From assembly GCF_027744825.2 (NCBI RefSeq), contig NC_071342.1, forward strand, positions 17,262,501-17,326,500: a stretch of 64,000 bases of DNA, written 5' to 3'. Source of the stretch: Synchiropus splendidus (Eukaryota; Chordata; Actinopteri; Syngnathiformes; Callionymidae). The number at the start of each line of letters is the position of its first letter. Within the stretch, counting starts at the first letter, position 1. Position numbers and translations under genes: made by a program. Positions 11,047 to 24,670 of this stretch are shown here, one piece after another. The notes below the pieces were generated by a model, which saw nothing but the letters and a program-made list of their open reading frames with translations, searched no databases and was not told the origin of the DNA.

Positions 11047-13893
11047 AGGACTATCGCAGGAGAGAAACACAATTCCGCTCCAGTGTGATTTCAAATCATC
11101 GCTGAGTGCAAGTTTTAAGTGATTACTTCTTCAAGGTAATAGCAACATCCAGGCGGTATTCAAACCAGATCCAAGGCTCTGTCAAATATCCGCCCCAGCC
11201 TCCAACTCCCCCCCCTCTTCCATCCTTATTTGACCCAGTGGCTCTTTTATCTCTCTCCGTCGAGCACAGAGTGAAGACTGTGATGCTGATGCCAGCCATG
11301 GAAGAAGTCAAACACCCAGATGACCGACTATAAAACCACCCCCACTAGCTGTCTATGCTTTCCATTTTTTGCCCCCCAGTTCCTCTCATAAACACTCAAG
11401 TTTTCATTTTACAGAATAGACATTTTGCTGTATGTGCTGTGTGCTTCATTTTTCCTGGCTTCCGGATTACAGGTTATATCCAGGCCTTGAGATATACACT
11501 GGCAGAGCAGTGTCCCACTGACCCTCCAAAGCCTGCAATTTGACAGGGTTATTTACGGAGCTAGCAGAACACATCCTCTCGCCTGTTCCTCTGTGCTTTC
11601 ATGGTGCTGGACAGTCGCAGAAGCCCTTTCACACTTTTCGCCTCAGCCTTCCCCTGCTTAGTGAGCATGGTCGCCTCTCTATGAGTCACAATCCTATTAC
11701 CCCTCGTCGGCCTTATGGTGGGGCGATAACAGCAGTGCGGCATCCAGCAAGAGGGGTAGTGCTGAGCTTCCTTTAGCTGCGGTAGGTGGCTTAACCAGGA
11801 CAAGAGCCAAGATTCAGAACTCATTTTGGTGGAATTTTTTTTTTCTCCTGGTACATCTTCTATATGTGGCCAAGGTGCTGATGTACAAGTTATTAGACAC
11901 AGTTGAAAATTAAATATGTTGCATAGTGTGGATTACAATTGGTGGGAAAACCACTGGCAAATGGAGTCCGGAACGCTGACTCTGTTTCGCCACCGAATAT
12001 CTGTTGTTTAAGTGAGTAAAGCTGATGCACGATGGCAATAACCTGCAACCTCTTCCACCCAGAACATACCACATCAGTTTATGCCTTGTTGCCTGGGTGT
12101 GTTCGACTGAATTACAATGTGTCAATCAAATGTTAAGATTTGACAGTAAATGTCACTAAATATTTTCTATGTGAAGACATGAACACACCTTGGAACAAGA
12201 ATGCTCTGTGTGTCTCCGTCATATTGTTCTTAAAGTCTTGATCAATAATGTCAGCCAACACGTCCACGTCCAACACTTAGGTGACTATTTGATGGCGGAC
12301 CTTTGCGTCCCAGAGTCTGCCTTTTGTGTTGCGAGTTCACAGCTTTCAACTGTAGTACGTTTTGCCATCAACGCCGCAGGCGTCATAAAGGAAAGACCCA
12401 GGTTGGGGTTAAGCCATTCCTTTCGCTCTGTATGGACGCTTGTGTCACGTCATAAACTGTATAAAGCACCTCAGACGATAATGCGTTTCACTCACAGTAC
12501 TGACTCTGAGGAACCATGAAATCGCTGCACCAAATAAGGTGCTACATATACCAAGTGAAATCTAAGGTGAAGTAGTGATAAGAGCTTCGAAGCATTATCC
12601 CCAGCTCGGGAACTTTTGATTCCACTGAAGCACCTAAAGTTTAAGTCAACATGCTCCACAGGAGGTTGACTCCCGTGTCAACATCGGACGTAGCCTTGGC
12701 AATGCGAACGTTGGGAATTTAAATTTGTCAGTCGTATGCCTAAAGAGTTGGACTAGGGGCATCTGTGCTTTGTTCTGGAACTCGATCCGCAGGTAAAAAG
12801 AAAAACAGGAAGCGATGACCTTCAATTCCCACCCATTAAGACCAGGGCAAAATGGAGCGCGTCCTCCATCATCATGTTGCAATTTCCCTCCATAATGTCG
12901 GATGAGGATTGGCGGTAGCTTGCTGGGCTATTTTGTTTCCTGGGATAGATGGATGGCAAAGACCATGGAGACGAATGTACTGATAAACACAACAGCAAGT
13001 TTAATACATTTGTTGCAGGCCATTTATTCTCTGATCAAACGTGCATCTGTTGTAACACCTCTACGGAGCTACAGCAATCTTGGCAGCTACAATGGTTCCC
13101 TCAGTTCAGCATGAGATTTCTCCCTTTATTGATGATCAAAAGGGAAATTGCTTCCACTTGGAAATAATTGACTTGTAGCAACATCCTGTAAACACACTCA
13201 CTCGCCGGTAAAACACATCCTGACTGCTTTATTTATCTTACAACACTAACTGCATTTAAATTCGGCAGCCGCCATCTCAGCGCAATGTTGTTTTGAAAAT
13301 GATTTGTCTCGTCATGTACTTACCTCTCCTGTGTGCAACCAGAGGCTCTTACATTGTAGGTTAAATTAAAAAGCAGACAGCCTATCGCGTCCTCCTCTCT
13401 GCTGCCTCAAAAGCAGCTAATGGGCTCTTTCATAGCCCAGCAAGAATGTGGTGGTTGACTTCAACAACGCACTGCTTTATAACTTGAAATACAAATCAAC
13501 GCTTTTCCTTGTAATTTACGCAGAGCGGCGTTTGATCTGAAGACGTCATTTCAGCCAACTGTTTATCGTGCTGTCAAGTTTTCAGTTTTCAAGTTTTACT
13601 GCACAGGCAGATGTGTTTCCGCTGCAACATGTGTAAGAGTGAGTTTGCTGACACGGCTCTTAACCTTCGCATTAAAGCCCCGGGTCTTACTTGAATCCAC
13701 CCAGTGTCAATCCTGGTTCAGTGGGGCTAGTTACACTGAGGCCAGCACCAGGAGCTGCAGAAGCCTCCACTGTGACTCCACCAGAGAAGACACAGGGAAT
13801 ATGAGGGGAAGGATAGAGTCATTAGGAATGTGTCCGTTTTTCTCACCCTTCATCTGCATGTTTCTGAAGGCTTCTCCAATTACTGAGGCAGAA
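11045..13893. other. Intergenic sequence, no gene seen
   Basis: No recognisable exon, RNA gene or long repeat. 12538-12560 and 17738-17760 share a motif (AAGGTGCTAYATATACCAA) that may be a relic of a dispersed repeat. ORFs of 60-109 codons have no family signature. Confidence 0.45.
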
Positions 13894-13914
13894 CCCCCCC
13901 CCCACCCCCCGCCC
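13894..13914 (-). other. Poly-C tract; potential G-quadruplex on the minus strand
   Basis: A C10-A-C6-G-C3 run. Read on the minus strand it gives GGG, GGGGGG and a run of ten Gs separated by single bases, enough for four G3 tracts with one-base loops. Folding is inferred from the pattern. Confidence 0.5.
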
Positions 13915-16900
13915 GCTTCTTCCCCCGCCACCAGAGGAGGAAAGCAGGAGGGGAGGTGAATAGATGAGAAAACGGAGGGGTTCTGACAACAGTGTGAGTT
14001 TAAATTAATGGTTTAAATTAGGCATTCTACTGCAAAGACAGAATCAGGGGTGAAGGAAATCTAGTTAGGGCTTGATAGAGAGCAGCTCTTTTTTTTTTTG
14101 ACTCAGTTTTAATTGGCAGCCTGCGTGTGACGGTCCGTATTTCCCTTGGCAACCCTCCATATACTGGCTGTGTGGCGACTTGAGAACACACTATTACCAC
14201 CGGTCCTTAAAAACGACTGCACGATTCAAGTGTAGACAGAGAAATGTAGTGCACTCAGGTGCATCACACACACACTGGAAGAGGGGACGTAAATCTCCCG
14301 GAGTAAATCACCCACCCTCACTTGTGCGTTTTGCCGAATCAGCTGACTGTATGACAAAGCTTGGGGGAAGGAGAGCCAAGGTGAAAATGAAACCTGCGGG
14401 GACCCAGGACTACCGACTTTGATTATTGCAACCTCTACAAAAATGGAATCTTGAAATCGACCCTGCTTCCAATTTGCAATACTGAAAGGTTTAAAAGCCC
14501 GAACCAAACACTAACACTTTGAAAAAGCAATCAGCAACTTCAACTAGGGCTTGGATAAGATGGAAAAAACTTAAAGGGTAATTTAATCGACACAGTTTGA
14601 TTGTTCGTACTCTGGGATAAATGACTGCATGTGCCCTTATGGGGGATGCAAAGTGTCGCAGAACAAATGCTTTAAGTTATAATAAACCTGGAGACAGATT
14701 CTTCTGACCTTTGATGGTGACAAAAAAGACATGGCTGTGGGGTTTGTTGGGTTTTAATGTGGCGGTGTTGGCAACAGATGTGAGGAAGGTGTGCTTGATC
14801 TGCTGTGACATTGCTGAGGCAGGGATTTCTAAGAAACATAGTCTCACTCTCATTTAAAAAAAAACAAAAACAAAGTAGTTTTGAAGTTTAGTCTCAACCT
14901 CAGAGATCGGGTGTAGGAGCCTGATCTCTTTTAAGCAAGAAAGTGCTCATGAATTCAGGTGAGTCGGAAGCTCTTTGAGACTCTAGAGCGATAGCTTTTA
15001 CTTTCAAATGATTTGTGTTCTAAAACCAACCTGTTGTATAGTCCGGAAAATGCGCTGATGGAAACTGCTAGTTTCAGGAAAAAATAAAAAAAAATCATGG
15101 TGCCAAGACTTCCTTCCACTGGAACCGAAACTCTGTAAACAGGAGTTGTTTTTATGACTCGTATGAAAGAACTCAATTTCCCACTAGAGAGACAACTGTC
15201 ACACCTCTGAGTGACTACACAGCTCAGGACTTATCCTTGATATCACACCTCTAACGCAGTGAGGGGAGCACTCCTGAGGCTTGAAAGAGTATCCTTGAAG
15301 AGCTGCGGAGGCCGGAAGAGTAGTTGAACTTGATCTGTATGGATAAATCTCATGGGACATTCGCTGTGGAACTAACAGTATATCATGCTGAGAGACCTGG
15401 ATGACAGACTCAAAAGGGTTTTAGACACCGTTGCCACCTACACAACTCTGCTCCTGTGGACAAAACATGCAATGCAAACATCTTTACTTCCTGTGCAATA
15501 ACTATAAGAATACACTCATGTTTGTGCCATGCACATATGGCCTCAGTATCACTTGAATCCTTTCTGCTGAGTCTTCTGGATCGCGCGCCTCCTCAAACCC
15601 AACGCAAGTCCTTCGGCCGTGTTTGTGGCATTAATGCGATGTTGCTCTTCCCACACAGTTCACAGCCTTAACCGACAGCGAGCTGCTCCATTTCCATTTG
15701 TGGTACTGTCATTTGTCTCTGATAGCAGTGGGACTTCTCATTAGAAGAGCAAAGACGGACAAGTTAGAACCTCAGTTCTTCCAGGGAACAATGAATCCTG
15801 ACCATCAATTGTAGAGAACACCATTACGACTTCAACTGCCTATATTATCTTAAGTTTCCACCTGGAAAGGCATTGAATTAAGCACCTTTCCCCTCAATCA
15901 TCCGTCGATGACTTTTATTTTAGATTTACAATGACATGTCCTTTCTCCGCCATCATTTGTCTCCACCTAAAATAGCAGACGGTTGCAAAAACCTAATCTC
16001 CTCTCTTCTGGTTGGTCAGTATCTGTCCCTTTCACGCTCCGCCGCTCACTCCCAGCAGAGATTAGGATGTATGAATTCATCCTGCAGGCTGTGGTTGCAG
16101 GTGTTGAAAAATGAACACGTGAGTCCTGTAACATGCCACGTGCGATGCGCGCGTTTAGATACACCAACCGTCTGTTGACCCCCCATTCCTCTCTATTGTC
16201 CATGAATTACAGAGAACAGCTCCATCATCGTCCCCTGCTGCTGTGCATGCACCCACAGAAAACATCCAATGAGAGCCACATTATGGATTCTTATGAATAA
16301 AACTGGATAACATTACGGGGGTTTTCATTTTACCCGTGCAATGTTGCTGTCATTCCTTCTGCTCAGCGCACAGTGAATGCTCCGCCAGAGAAATACCCTC
16401 AGATCCCATGGGAGAAATTTCATAAATTTCATTCTCACACAGCTGTAAGTCCTGGAACATCTTTGGAATATAAAATCAGGTGGAGGGACAGGCACTAAAA
16501 AAGCCGCTGGATCTAATGGGCGGCCTTATTAAAAACACACTGCGGTCATGGGAGGAGTTAGAGTGGCTACAAGGTCGTAGTGCAGGCCACACTCATTTAC
16601 CAGGGCGGGAAACGTTGCCAAGAAATGTTCCGCAGCGCTCCTCTCTTGCAACCATGTAACAGACAGCCTGTCCCCTAATGCGTGACCTTTATATCATCCT
16701 GAAAAGTATCCTGACTGAGATTTGACCGTGTCAGCCGAAGACGGCGACAGGAGCAGCGCCAGACACGAACGTGAGCTCGGGTTTGTCTTAGATAGCGCAA
16801 CACAGCGCAGATTAACAGAGCACATATTAACGTTCAGGTGCATCTAATTGTTGGGGAATAGAATGGCGCTCTGAGTGAGCCGGGGGGAGGGGGATCAATA

Positions 16901-17908
16901 TATCGACCCGGCCTGGCTTACAGCCGCTAATCCTGCAAATCTTCCCCAGGTTGTCAAGTGATGTATTGAATATTTGAATGACTGGGATGGCACTGCTTAT
17001 GCCTGACTACCACTGGAGTCTTTTTTGACAGGTGATTCCTGCTCAGTGTCTGACGGCAGATCTGTTTAATTTCTTGCTTCGCTCTGGAGCCCATTGATGT
17101 TTAAACAAACCTTTGAGGCTTCGTGTCGGATCCATTTGGAGCTAATCGGTTACTGGCTTGATCACAGTTCTAGTCACAAAAACACGAAAAGACACCCAAT
17201 CCAGGTTTGGTACTGTTTAATCTCTACCTTTATGGCACCTTGTTTAAGCATTTCGTCCAATTCTTTGAGCTATAAGACACATTTATGGCCTTTCTTTGAG
17301 TTTGTCTTCAAGGCAAAAACTGGAAGAAAATTTCACACATAAAAAAGTGAGCGAAATGGATTATGTCCTTTAATTCTCAGGCAGATTTACCCAACACGCT
17401 ACACTTAGGCCCTGTCTTGCCCGTGGGGTGCCTCACACTTAGCTAACGCTCTGTATCACTATATAGTAATCCCTTCATTATAGGGGCGAAAAAAAAAATC
17501 CATGAAGTGGAAATGCTGTTCCTTCCTTTGTCAAGGGGTTTCACAGTCTCTTGCTTCTGCCACTGGTGCTTACGTTGAGCGCTAAAACCGCCAGAAGATA
17601 GAGGAAAACATTTACAAACTTACACTTTCACCCACTGCAGAGAACACTCTTGCCCAGCGACCATACATAGAACTGAATAAGTGCAGCAAGGTGGTTCATC
17701 GGTGCTGATCCATACATCTCAATGGTGTGCCATCATTTAAGGTGCTATATATACCAAATGACACAATGACCTCCATCCTTCATTTACGTGACTGCCCACT
17801 GTGTCAGGCCTAATGTATCAGCCTGCAACGCAGCACACAAGAAAACTGCACAGTCAGAACGTCAAAGGATTTCTGTGTGACCAAATCAACTAAATGTTTA
17901 AATATATT
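13915..17908. other. Intergenic sequence; candidate conserved block and a MITE-like end
   Basis: No gene is recognised in 4 kb. 16640-17000 is single-copy in appearance, CpG-bearing and dense in developmental-enhancer-like motifs (CATCTAATTG, CAGATTAACAG, GGTTGTCAAGTGATG); conservation is not testable here. Around 17465-17515, AGTAATCCCTTCATTAT...AATCCATGAAGTGGAAATG resembles the end of a mariner/Tigger-like MITE. Confidence 0.35.
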
Positions 17909-18629
17909 CAGTGGTACCTCTGTTTTCGAACGTTCCGGACTACGAACAAATCGGAGTTCAAACAAAAAATTTTAGATTTTTTTGCTTCTGATTTCGAATG
18001 AAAATCCAGAACTCGAACGCCCCCGAAAAAAGCCGGAAGAAACATAATGCGCGCAGACGGATCAGCTGACCCACGAGGCGCTTTGTTATTGTGTATAACG
18101 CAGCCTCTGTATGCAGACGTGTCCCGTTAGCTACATTTACTGACTGTTTTTTCTTCATATTGAGGTGTAAAACCTTTCCTGTCTCCACACTGGACCGTGG
18201 TAGAGTGTCACAGGGGAGGTGCTCGCTCTCCACACCTCCGAGGCTGGAGCGCTCACTCCAGGGTTTGATGTCCTGTTGTGGGCTGGAGCTGGGACAGGGA
18301 TGAGGCGAGTCTGGGACAGAGCTAAGTGACTTGGTTTATGACTTTGTCACAGCCAAACTGCACAGAAGCGCACATTCAGAGCTGGACACGCACCGGGCAC
18401 CTCTTCACTTCTGGAGAGACGTCACTCACTCGGCAACCCCTCCCACATGCAGCGGCCACACACATAGAGGAACAGCGCACCTGCAGCAGACACTCTACAT
18501 TCACTCCTACAAAAGCCTATTTTAAGACTCGGAACGCATTCCTTCTTTTTCCATTTGAACAATTTCGAAACAAATCGCTTCTCGAACGGCCGTCTGGAAT
18601 GGATTGTGGTCGAGAACCGAGGTACCTCT
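17909..18629 (-). mobile_element. Family A non-autonomous DNA transposon, copy 2 (inverted)
   Basis: The same element as 587-1311 and 60255-60942, in the opposite orientation. It begins CAGTGGTACCTCTGTTTTCG and ends near ACCGAGGTACC, where the last terminal bases have decayed (TCTT instead of ACTG). The interior keeps the block with GTCCCGTTAGCTACATTTAC, TTTTTTCTTCATATTGAGGT and TGACTTGGTTTATGACTTTG. There is no clear target duplication: TT lies on the left and CTAAT on the right. It encodes no transposase. Confidence 0.75.
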
Positions 18630-21109
18630 TCTAATATTGATGCAACAGATGACATTACAACTCATACCTATCTTCAATAAGACTAGTTCTACACCAGAAA
18701 ACATGGTGTGCTTTCTGAATACATAGTCACTCAGAGTATGAAGGACGGTTTTTGTGAGGGAATTCACACGTCAAATCACACGATGCATTCCATAACTGAA
18801 TCCTACACGCCTCTGTAATCACTCCAGTGCCTGATGCGTTCATCTCTTAAACGCATTATCTCTATCTTGCTGAATCAAATCTACATACATCTTCCAGTCA
18901 GAGTTTCATTATAAATCGTATTTCGGATTAGAAGGATTTCCGTTTATTTAAAATCCCACGAGCCAAAAAAAAAACCAGACAAAGCATATAATCGTGTTTC
19001 ACTGCACATATATTTATTTAAAAAAAATACTCAAAAATGATGAAAAAAGTTGAGCTATTCAAGACTTGTTGCTAGTAAGGAAGATCTTCTCGACATTTTA
19101 GAAGAAGCAAGGCTTTCTTGTCTCTATTCTTCTCCAACCTTTGATGCAGAAAGAGACATAACTCTACCTACTGAGGTGAGGATGCCCTGAAGCCACCCCA
19201 GTACCCTCCACCACAGGTTGTTGTGCCACTTGACTGTCAAACTTGTTATTGAGGGGCTTCCCCCGGGCGGCTTCATTGTCTTTAGTGGCTCGATTAACTT
19301 CGAGCGACACCAGCCGTATATCCTGGGCTGCCGTGGCCTTTCATTTCATCCCCTCCTTTTTATCCGGATAATAGACTGTCTGAGAAAAAGAAAAGGAATT
19401 ACGCCGGAGCCATCATGTGACTGAAATGATGACATAATTCACAAAGATGTATTCAAATAGGTTAGTGTTACATGGAGGAGTAGCAGACGCTGAGCACCCT
19501 TCAAACATTGAAGTGTTGGATGAATGGCGTTGGAAACACACCATCTCGCTAATCAAATTAAACAAATGCTACGTGACTCATGCCGTCTTGTCGTGTCAGA
19601 ACGGTGGTGGGCGGTGATATTTTTAAACCTCTCCTCGCCAATGGCCGACAACGTGCACCAGTGTTGGCTACTATTCCTGGAAACGTCGGAGCGGCACCCG
19701 TCTTGTGGTGCTTTCCTGTGACACTTTGCCATATATAATGCATTTTAATGCTTCTTTGTAATGCAAAGCAGGCATGATGAAAAGAACTTGATCATTGAGA
19801 AATAGACTTCCGACCGCTCCTCCTCCTCCCGTGGGTCGCCAAAGTTGCTGGAGGTGCAACACTGGCACACTGGCGGAAAATCCCCTCCACTTCAATCTTG
19901 TCGAGCACTGACGTACTTGGCCTTTTGATATTTCATGTGCCTCTTATGCCATGCAGGGATCAGCAGGGAGATGCAGAGAGGATGGGGGGTGGGGGGTCGC
20001 ACAGAGCAGTCGCACATCAGGATTCAATGCAGCCTGAATTCTGTTGCATAAGTGTGATCAGAAGCTACAAATGGAGCCTTTTAAATGAGCCAGAATTTTG
20101 CTCTCGGAAGAAAGATATTAATAATTTACCTGGTTCCTGCTTGTAGCATAAGAGCGTGTTTCCTGACGGTGCACATTTTTGGTATTTTCCTTTGTTCCGG
20201 CTTTTATTCTCCCCCCGCAAATGCAAATATACTGAAAAATGCAAAGCATTGTGTTTTCTTGGAGGATGCTTATGAATGTCTAATTTTACTTTCCGCTTTG
20301 TTCGGGTGTGTGTGACGGCAGATAATTGATTGCCAAAGAAATTATGTTGAATTAGATGCGCTGCTGCCTCGGTTATTACTCCACATCTTTGTTGAGTTTT
20401 TTGTTGCCCTGCGGTGAGAGTCTACTTTCAGGGTGAAAAGAAACATTCCTTCCTTCGTTTTCTTGAACATATGAGAAAGAATATATGTATTTCTGACGTT
20501 AATGTTTGATATTCATGGCGATAAAATAGGGTTGCGTTGAAACAGTCTTGACAGTTTTGACTGTTATATAATGCAATGCAAACGTGTATATGTGTGAACA
20601 GATGCCTTTGTTTTCTGCATCGTGAAATGTAACATGAATACAGAACTACAGTAGAAAGAGAGAAGCGAGTGCATACCTCTGTATTTTATCTGTATTTGAA
20701 ATGTCGCTGACTGCGTTGAGCTCAACTGGACCGCAGGTGGCAGTGATGCTATGGTGCTCCTGCAGACCACATTTTCAAGGTCTTGCATTTAAGCTTGGTC
20801 TCATCTTGATCTGGACTCAAACCAAATCCTGAACTACACCTCCATGCCAACTATGAACCTTGTTTACATGATGAGATAAGCTGCCTGAGAAGGGATGTGG
20901 TCTCACCCCTCCTTGACTTTGACTTTGACTCCAAGTCCTGGTCTTGCAAAGAGGTCTCTATAACTCTCTGTTATATTTCAATTAAACTTTGAACACGTTT
21001 TTAAATCCAGAAGAAACTGCCATGAACCAACCATGAATGTTTAAGTGGAATACGTTCATGTTTGAGTAGTGATGTGTACAAACACAACCCCAGTTACAAC
21101 CTGATGACT
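18630..21109. other. Intergenic sequence, no gene seen
   Basis: No exon-like or repeat structure is recognised beyond short A and T tracts (18965, 19020). The region 19560-19900 keeps several antiparallel ORFs of 61-74 codons open because it lacks TA-rich codons; none resembles a known protein. Confidence 0.45.
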
Positions 21110-21215
21110 CAATCCCTGCGATGGACAGTTGATCTGTCCAGTGTCTCCTCAACTTCTCATCCCATTAAGTTGGGACAAGGGCCTTGGAAGGAGAAATAAA
21201 AACATGAATGAATAT
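21110..21215 (+). repeat. Degenerate SINE/L2-tail type repeat fragment
   Basis: GCGATGGACAGTTGATCTGTCCAGTG, then CTCCTCAACTTCTCATCCCATTAAGTTGGGACAAGG and a tail of ATGAATGAATAT, match in order the common fish retroposon 3' end (gcgatggactggcgacctgtccagggtg ... gggacaggctcc ... gaatgaatga). This is the complementary portion of the repeat seen at 7725-7850. Confidence 0.5.
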
Positions 21216-24207
21216 ATTATGCCAGGGAAGTGAGGTTGGGTTGAGTACGTCCGAGTTCATGGCTGGATTGTATGGACAGGAAAGACAGTGTTGGAACAGG
21301 GATGTTGGCGATGGGTCGAACTTCAGGGAAGATTTTAATTCGCAGAGCATGAACTGAGCCTTCCACCTACACTACAACTTCGCGGCACACGCATGATCGG
21401 CCTCGATAGGGAATACGCCGCACGCCCACATCCATTTATTTAAATGTAGCCCTGTCCTTATATCTTTACATTTTTGTAATTTCTCCTCACAGCTGTTTCT
21501 TCCTCATGTGAATACCAGTAAAGAAGCGAGCTGCCTTGCTTTGATGGGACTATAAAGCCCCCCAAAACACTATTATTCTTCACCTGCACTGTGATTACAT
21601 CCATCTGCTCGGGGCAAGAAACACTTTGGTATCTCAAAGGGAAATGGAAATGGAGGGAAGGTAAGGAACAGTGAGGATTAAATTGAGAGCATTATTGAGG
21701 GCAGTCAGGGAACAGTCAGGGGCTTAAAGCACTGGGAGTTGGAGACGGGTCAGATGAGCGCTGATGGCTGCAGCGCGTATAAATTCACATTCCCAGAATG
21801 TAAAGGTGGCACGTGCTCAGTGCTTAACTCCACCTGCCAAGCTTCGATTGTTTCACCGTCGAACAAGGTTTGCGACGGCACACGCAGCTGAACTAATTAT
21901 CCCAGTTAATAGTGAGATAAGAAAAGATCCTTTGCTTCGCCAACATTAGATTCATCATCGCCTTGACAATTGGGCCGGGATTGTGCAGCTGGGCGAGTCT
22001 TAATGCAGACAGATTATGGAAATGAGAAGCTGCCACTAATGCATGAGTATATTTCACCATCCCGTCCCTTTTTTGAAACCTGCAGGTTTATATATAACCC
22101 AACTCTGGGATGCCAGGACGTACAGTTTAAATTTGCTCAGCATTAAAACCGCGTTTGGCGCTAATTGTGCATGTTTTAAATACAGTAGCTTGTCTCCCCA
22201 GTGTTTAGCGGGACTGCAAAAAAAGAGAATTTAATAAAGAGATAGCGCTCTACTTTAAAATTAGGCCACAGGCTGGTTGAGTTGGATTTCAAAGAACATG
22301 ATAGATGAAGTCTATCACTGCACTGTTGGAAAAGTCTCTCGAATAATTGAAGCCGAGTGCCGCTTTCTAATGGTGGAAAAATGTACCAGAAAGAAATTGA
22401 AAGTCATATTTGCAAGTTGTTCCTAGCGCTTCATTAGGATATTTGAATAGCTATTCCGTCTCGTACATCACTTTCTCTGGCTGGCAGTTAAGCTGCTGAC
22501 GTAGAACAGCACCTTGCAAGGCTCTGCTCCATCGTCTCCGACCAATTTCATCGAGCATTGAACAGAGCTATCCTTGCCAAATGTCAAAACCAGCCCCTCT
22601 CACTCTTATCTCTGAGTGAGATTCCAGGTCTGTCCACGGACACTCATTTTGACATCTTATCTCTATGTCCCCAGGTGATGGTAAAGCTACCAAAGTAACA
22701 ATAGCTTGGCCGGCCGGCTGTGTATTTTGTCCTCTCAGTGGTGAGGCTAAGAGAACTCTAAAACTTTCCTGCTTCTCCAAGCAGGAAAGTAACTAATGCC
22801 TCAGATTTTAAAGAGACTTTTACACTCAAGACCACTTGCAGTCAGCAGTTATTAGTTCCCTGTTGAAAACCATTGTCCCAGAGGTAAAGAACATTTGTGC
22901 TGTTTGCATTAGCACTCGGGCATCCAGCCTATGAAATGTCATGAGAATGATCTCAAGCTAAACTTGAAACAGAGGGGAAAAAAGATTATGCATGTACCTG
23001 TATACGGTGATGTGAGGAGTTAAACTGTGGCTTTTTTTGTCATTCCTTTTTCACACAGATTTACGACGAGATTTGTGTCATAATAACGTGTCTCCTGATT
23101 GGTCCTCCCATCTATTTCCACTTGAAGCTTGCTCCCTGTTGGTACAAACTCAGAGTAGGTTCCTCCACAGATGCTAAAGTAAACATGTCCTGGTCCTGGC
23201 CATACCTGGAAGACAGAAGCGCCTCAGTAGGGAGGCATCCATTAGACACCCAGACAAGATCGATGCCATTGCCACCTTATTTGATGCAAATGCCAGTTGC
23301 TCTAATGTAAGCCCTTCTTTGTGTCATGTTCCGTTTCTCTTGTGCTTTTATATTGTTATTTCCTGTGTGTTGTTTCCTTGTCCTGATTTCTACACCTGGG
23401 TTCCAGTCTCTGCTGCCAGATGGTTGCTTCGTGTCCTCACGGTAAACTCTCTCTCGACCCGCCGTTCTCTCGTGCTCCTGTTGAATATTCCAAATTCCGT
23501 GCGTGCTTGATCCTCTTTCTGCGCCTCCCTTAGTTTGTTCCCCTCGCTCAGTTTTCTGTTTCTCGCATCTCACTATTTGATTGTGTGTGAGTCCTTTGTA
23601 TAACTCCTCTCGTCCTAGTTATTTCCTTGTCCTTTCCTTGTTAGATCTACCCTCGATCTCTCCAGCTTTCTGTCAGCCTAGAACAATTCTGCGACCGGGT
23701 CTGTTCCCTTAGTCAGCCATGATGATTGAGCTACCTTTGAAAGGATTCACTGGTTTCCAGCCACCAAAGTGACTTCCGCTTGTCTCTCAAGTTGCATTAA
23801 AAAAGATGCACAATCTGCTGAGGGGGCAGGTCTACAGTTGGGGGAACGTCAACATGACGTTTAGGACTCGCAAAATTACTGTGGAATGACATTAAAAGCG
23901 AATAAATATTTGGATGCTGCTGTCTCTGGATCGCTGGGAATGCGATGACGCTTCGCCCTTGATGGATTAAACCTGTCGCATCCCCTCGCTCCCATATTGT
24001 AATCCCTCAGTTTGTCACACATAATTCCCAGGAATCTACCCCAGGTTTTACAGTTCTGCCTGCAACGCTCTGAAGCATTGCTGCCCAGTGACCGCACCCG
24101 TCACTGGGGACTTAGGAGGGAGATCCATAGGTGGTTCCATAACAGAAGAGGGCACATTGCTGCCTGCTTGGCGAACCTTTATATTGACTTCACATGAAAT
24201 CCACCTC
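21216..24207. other. Intergenic sequence; possible LTR-like stretch at its end
   Basis: 21900-22480 is single-copy in appearance and motif-rich (CAGATTATGGAAATGAG, ACTAATGCATGAG), a candidate conserved element. 23310-23700 is T/C-rich with repeated CTTGTCC, GTTTCCTTG and CCCTCGCTC words typical in style of fish LTR leaders, but no second LTR, primer-binding site or gag/pol sequence was seen, so this is weak. Confidence 0.35.
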
Positions 24208-24670
24208 TTAAATTATGGAATGCCAGGAGTGTCAGAATTAAATGATAAAGAAGGGACTGGAAATGGAGACATTAACTGGAAACAAGGTGGAAATATATTT
24301 CAAAATATGTAAAAATTGGCAAAAATATATCTATTGCCTTATAAGGCCATAAATACTCACATAAATAAAATGGAAATATGGAAAATAAATGTGGAAAAAA
24401 ATTGAAAAAATAATTTAAAATCAAAATGGAAATACGTGAGCAGGAAAAAGAGGAGTCGGTAAAAGAGTTGTTGGGAATTAACTTGTTGGAAATGTGTATT
24501 AACAAATAAATACACAGATATATGCGTCAATATTCTTATTTCTGTGTATATTTATGTCCTTACAGGCTAATAGATGACTATATTTATGCAACTTTGTTTC
24601 CAGTTAATGTCTCCATTTCCAATCCCTTCTTTATCATTTAATTCTGGCACTCCTGGAATTACATATTTAA
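24208..24670. mobile_element. 463-bp element with ~77-bp inverted repeat arms, TTAA at both ends
   Basis: The left arm (24208-24285) and the reverse complement of the right arm (24594-24670) align almost base for base through CCAGGAGTG(T/C)CAGAATTA, AATGATAAAGAAGGGA, TGGAAATGGAGACATTAACT and GGAAACAA. Both outer ends read TTAAAT, compatible with a TTAA target. The roughly 310-bp centre is AT-rich and non-coding, with GGAAAT words repeated. It looks like a MITE or fold-back transposon of undetermined superfamily. Confidence 0.7.

Noticed and set aside
23310..23700. Solo LTR of an endogenous retroelement
   Set aside because: Sequence style is suggestive, but there is no second LTR, no TG...CA ends with a duplication, and no internal gag/pol.
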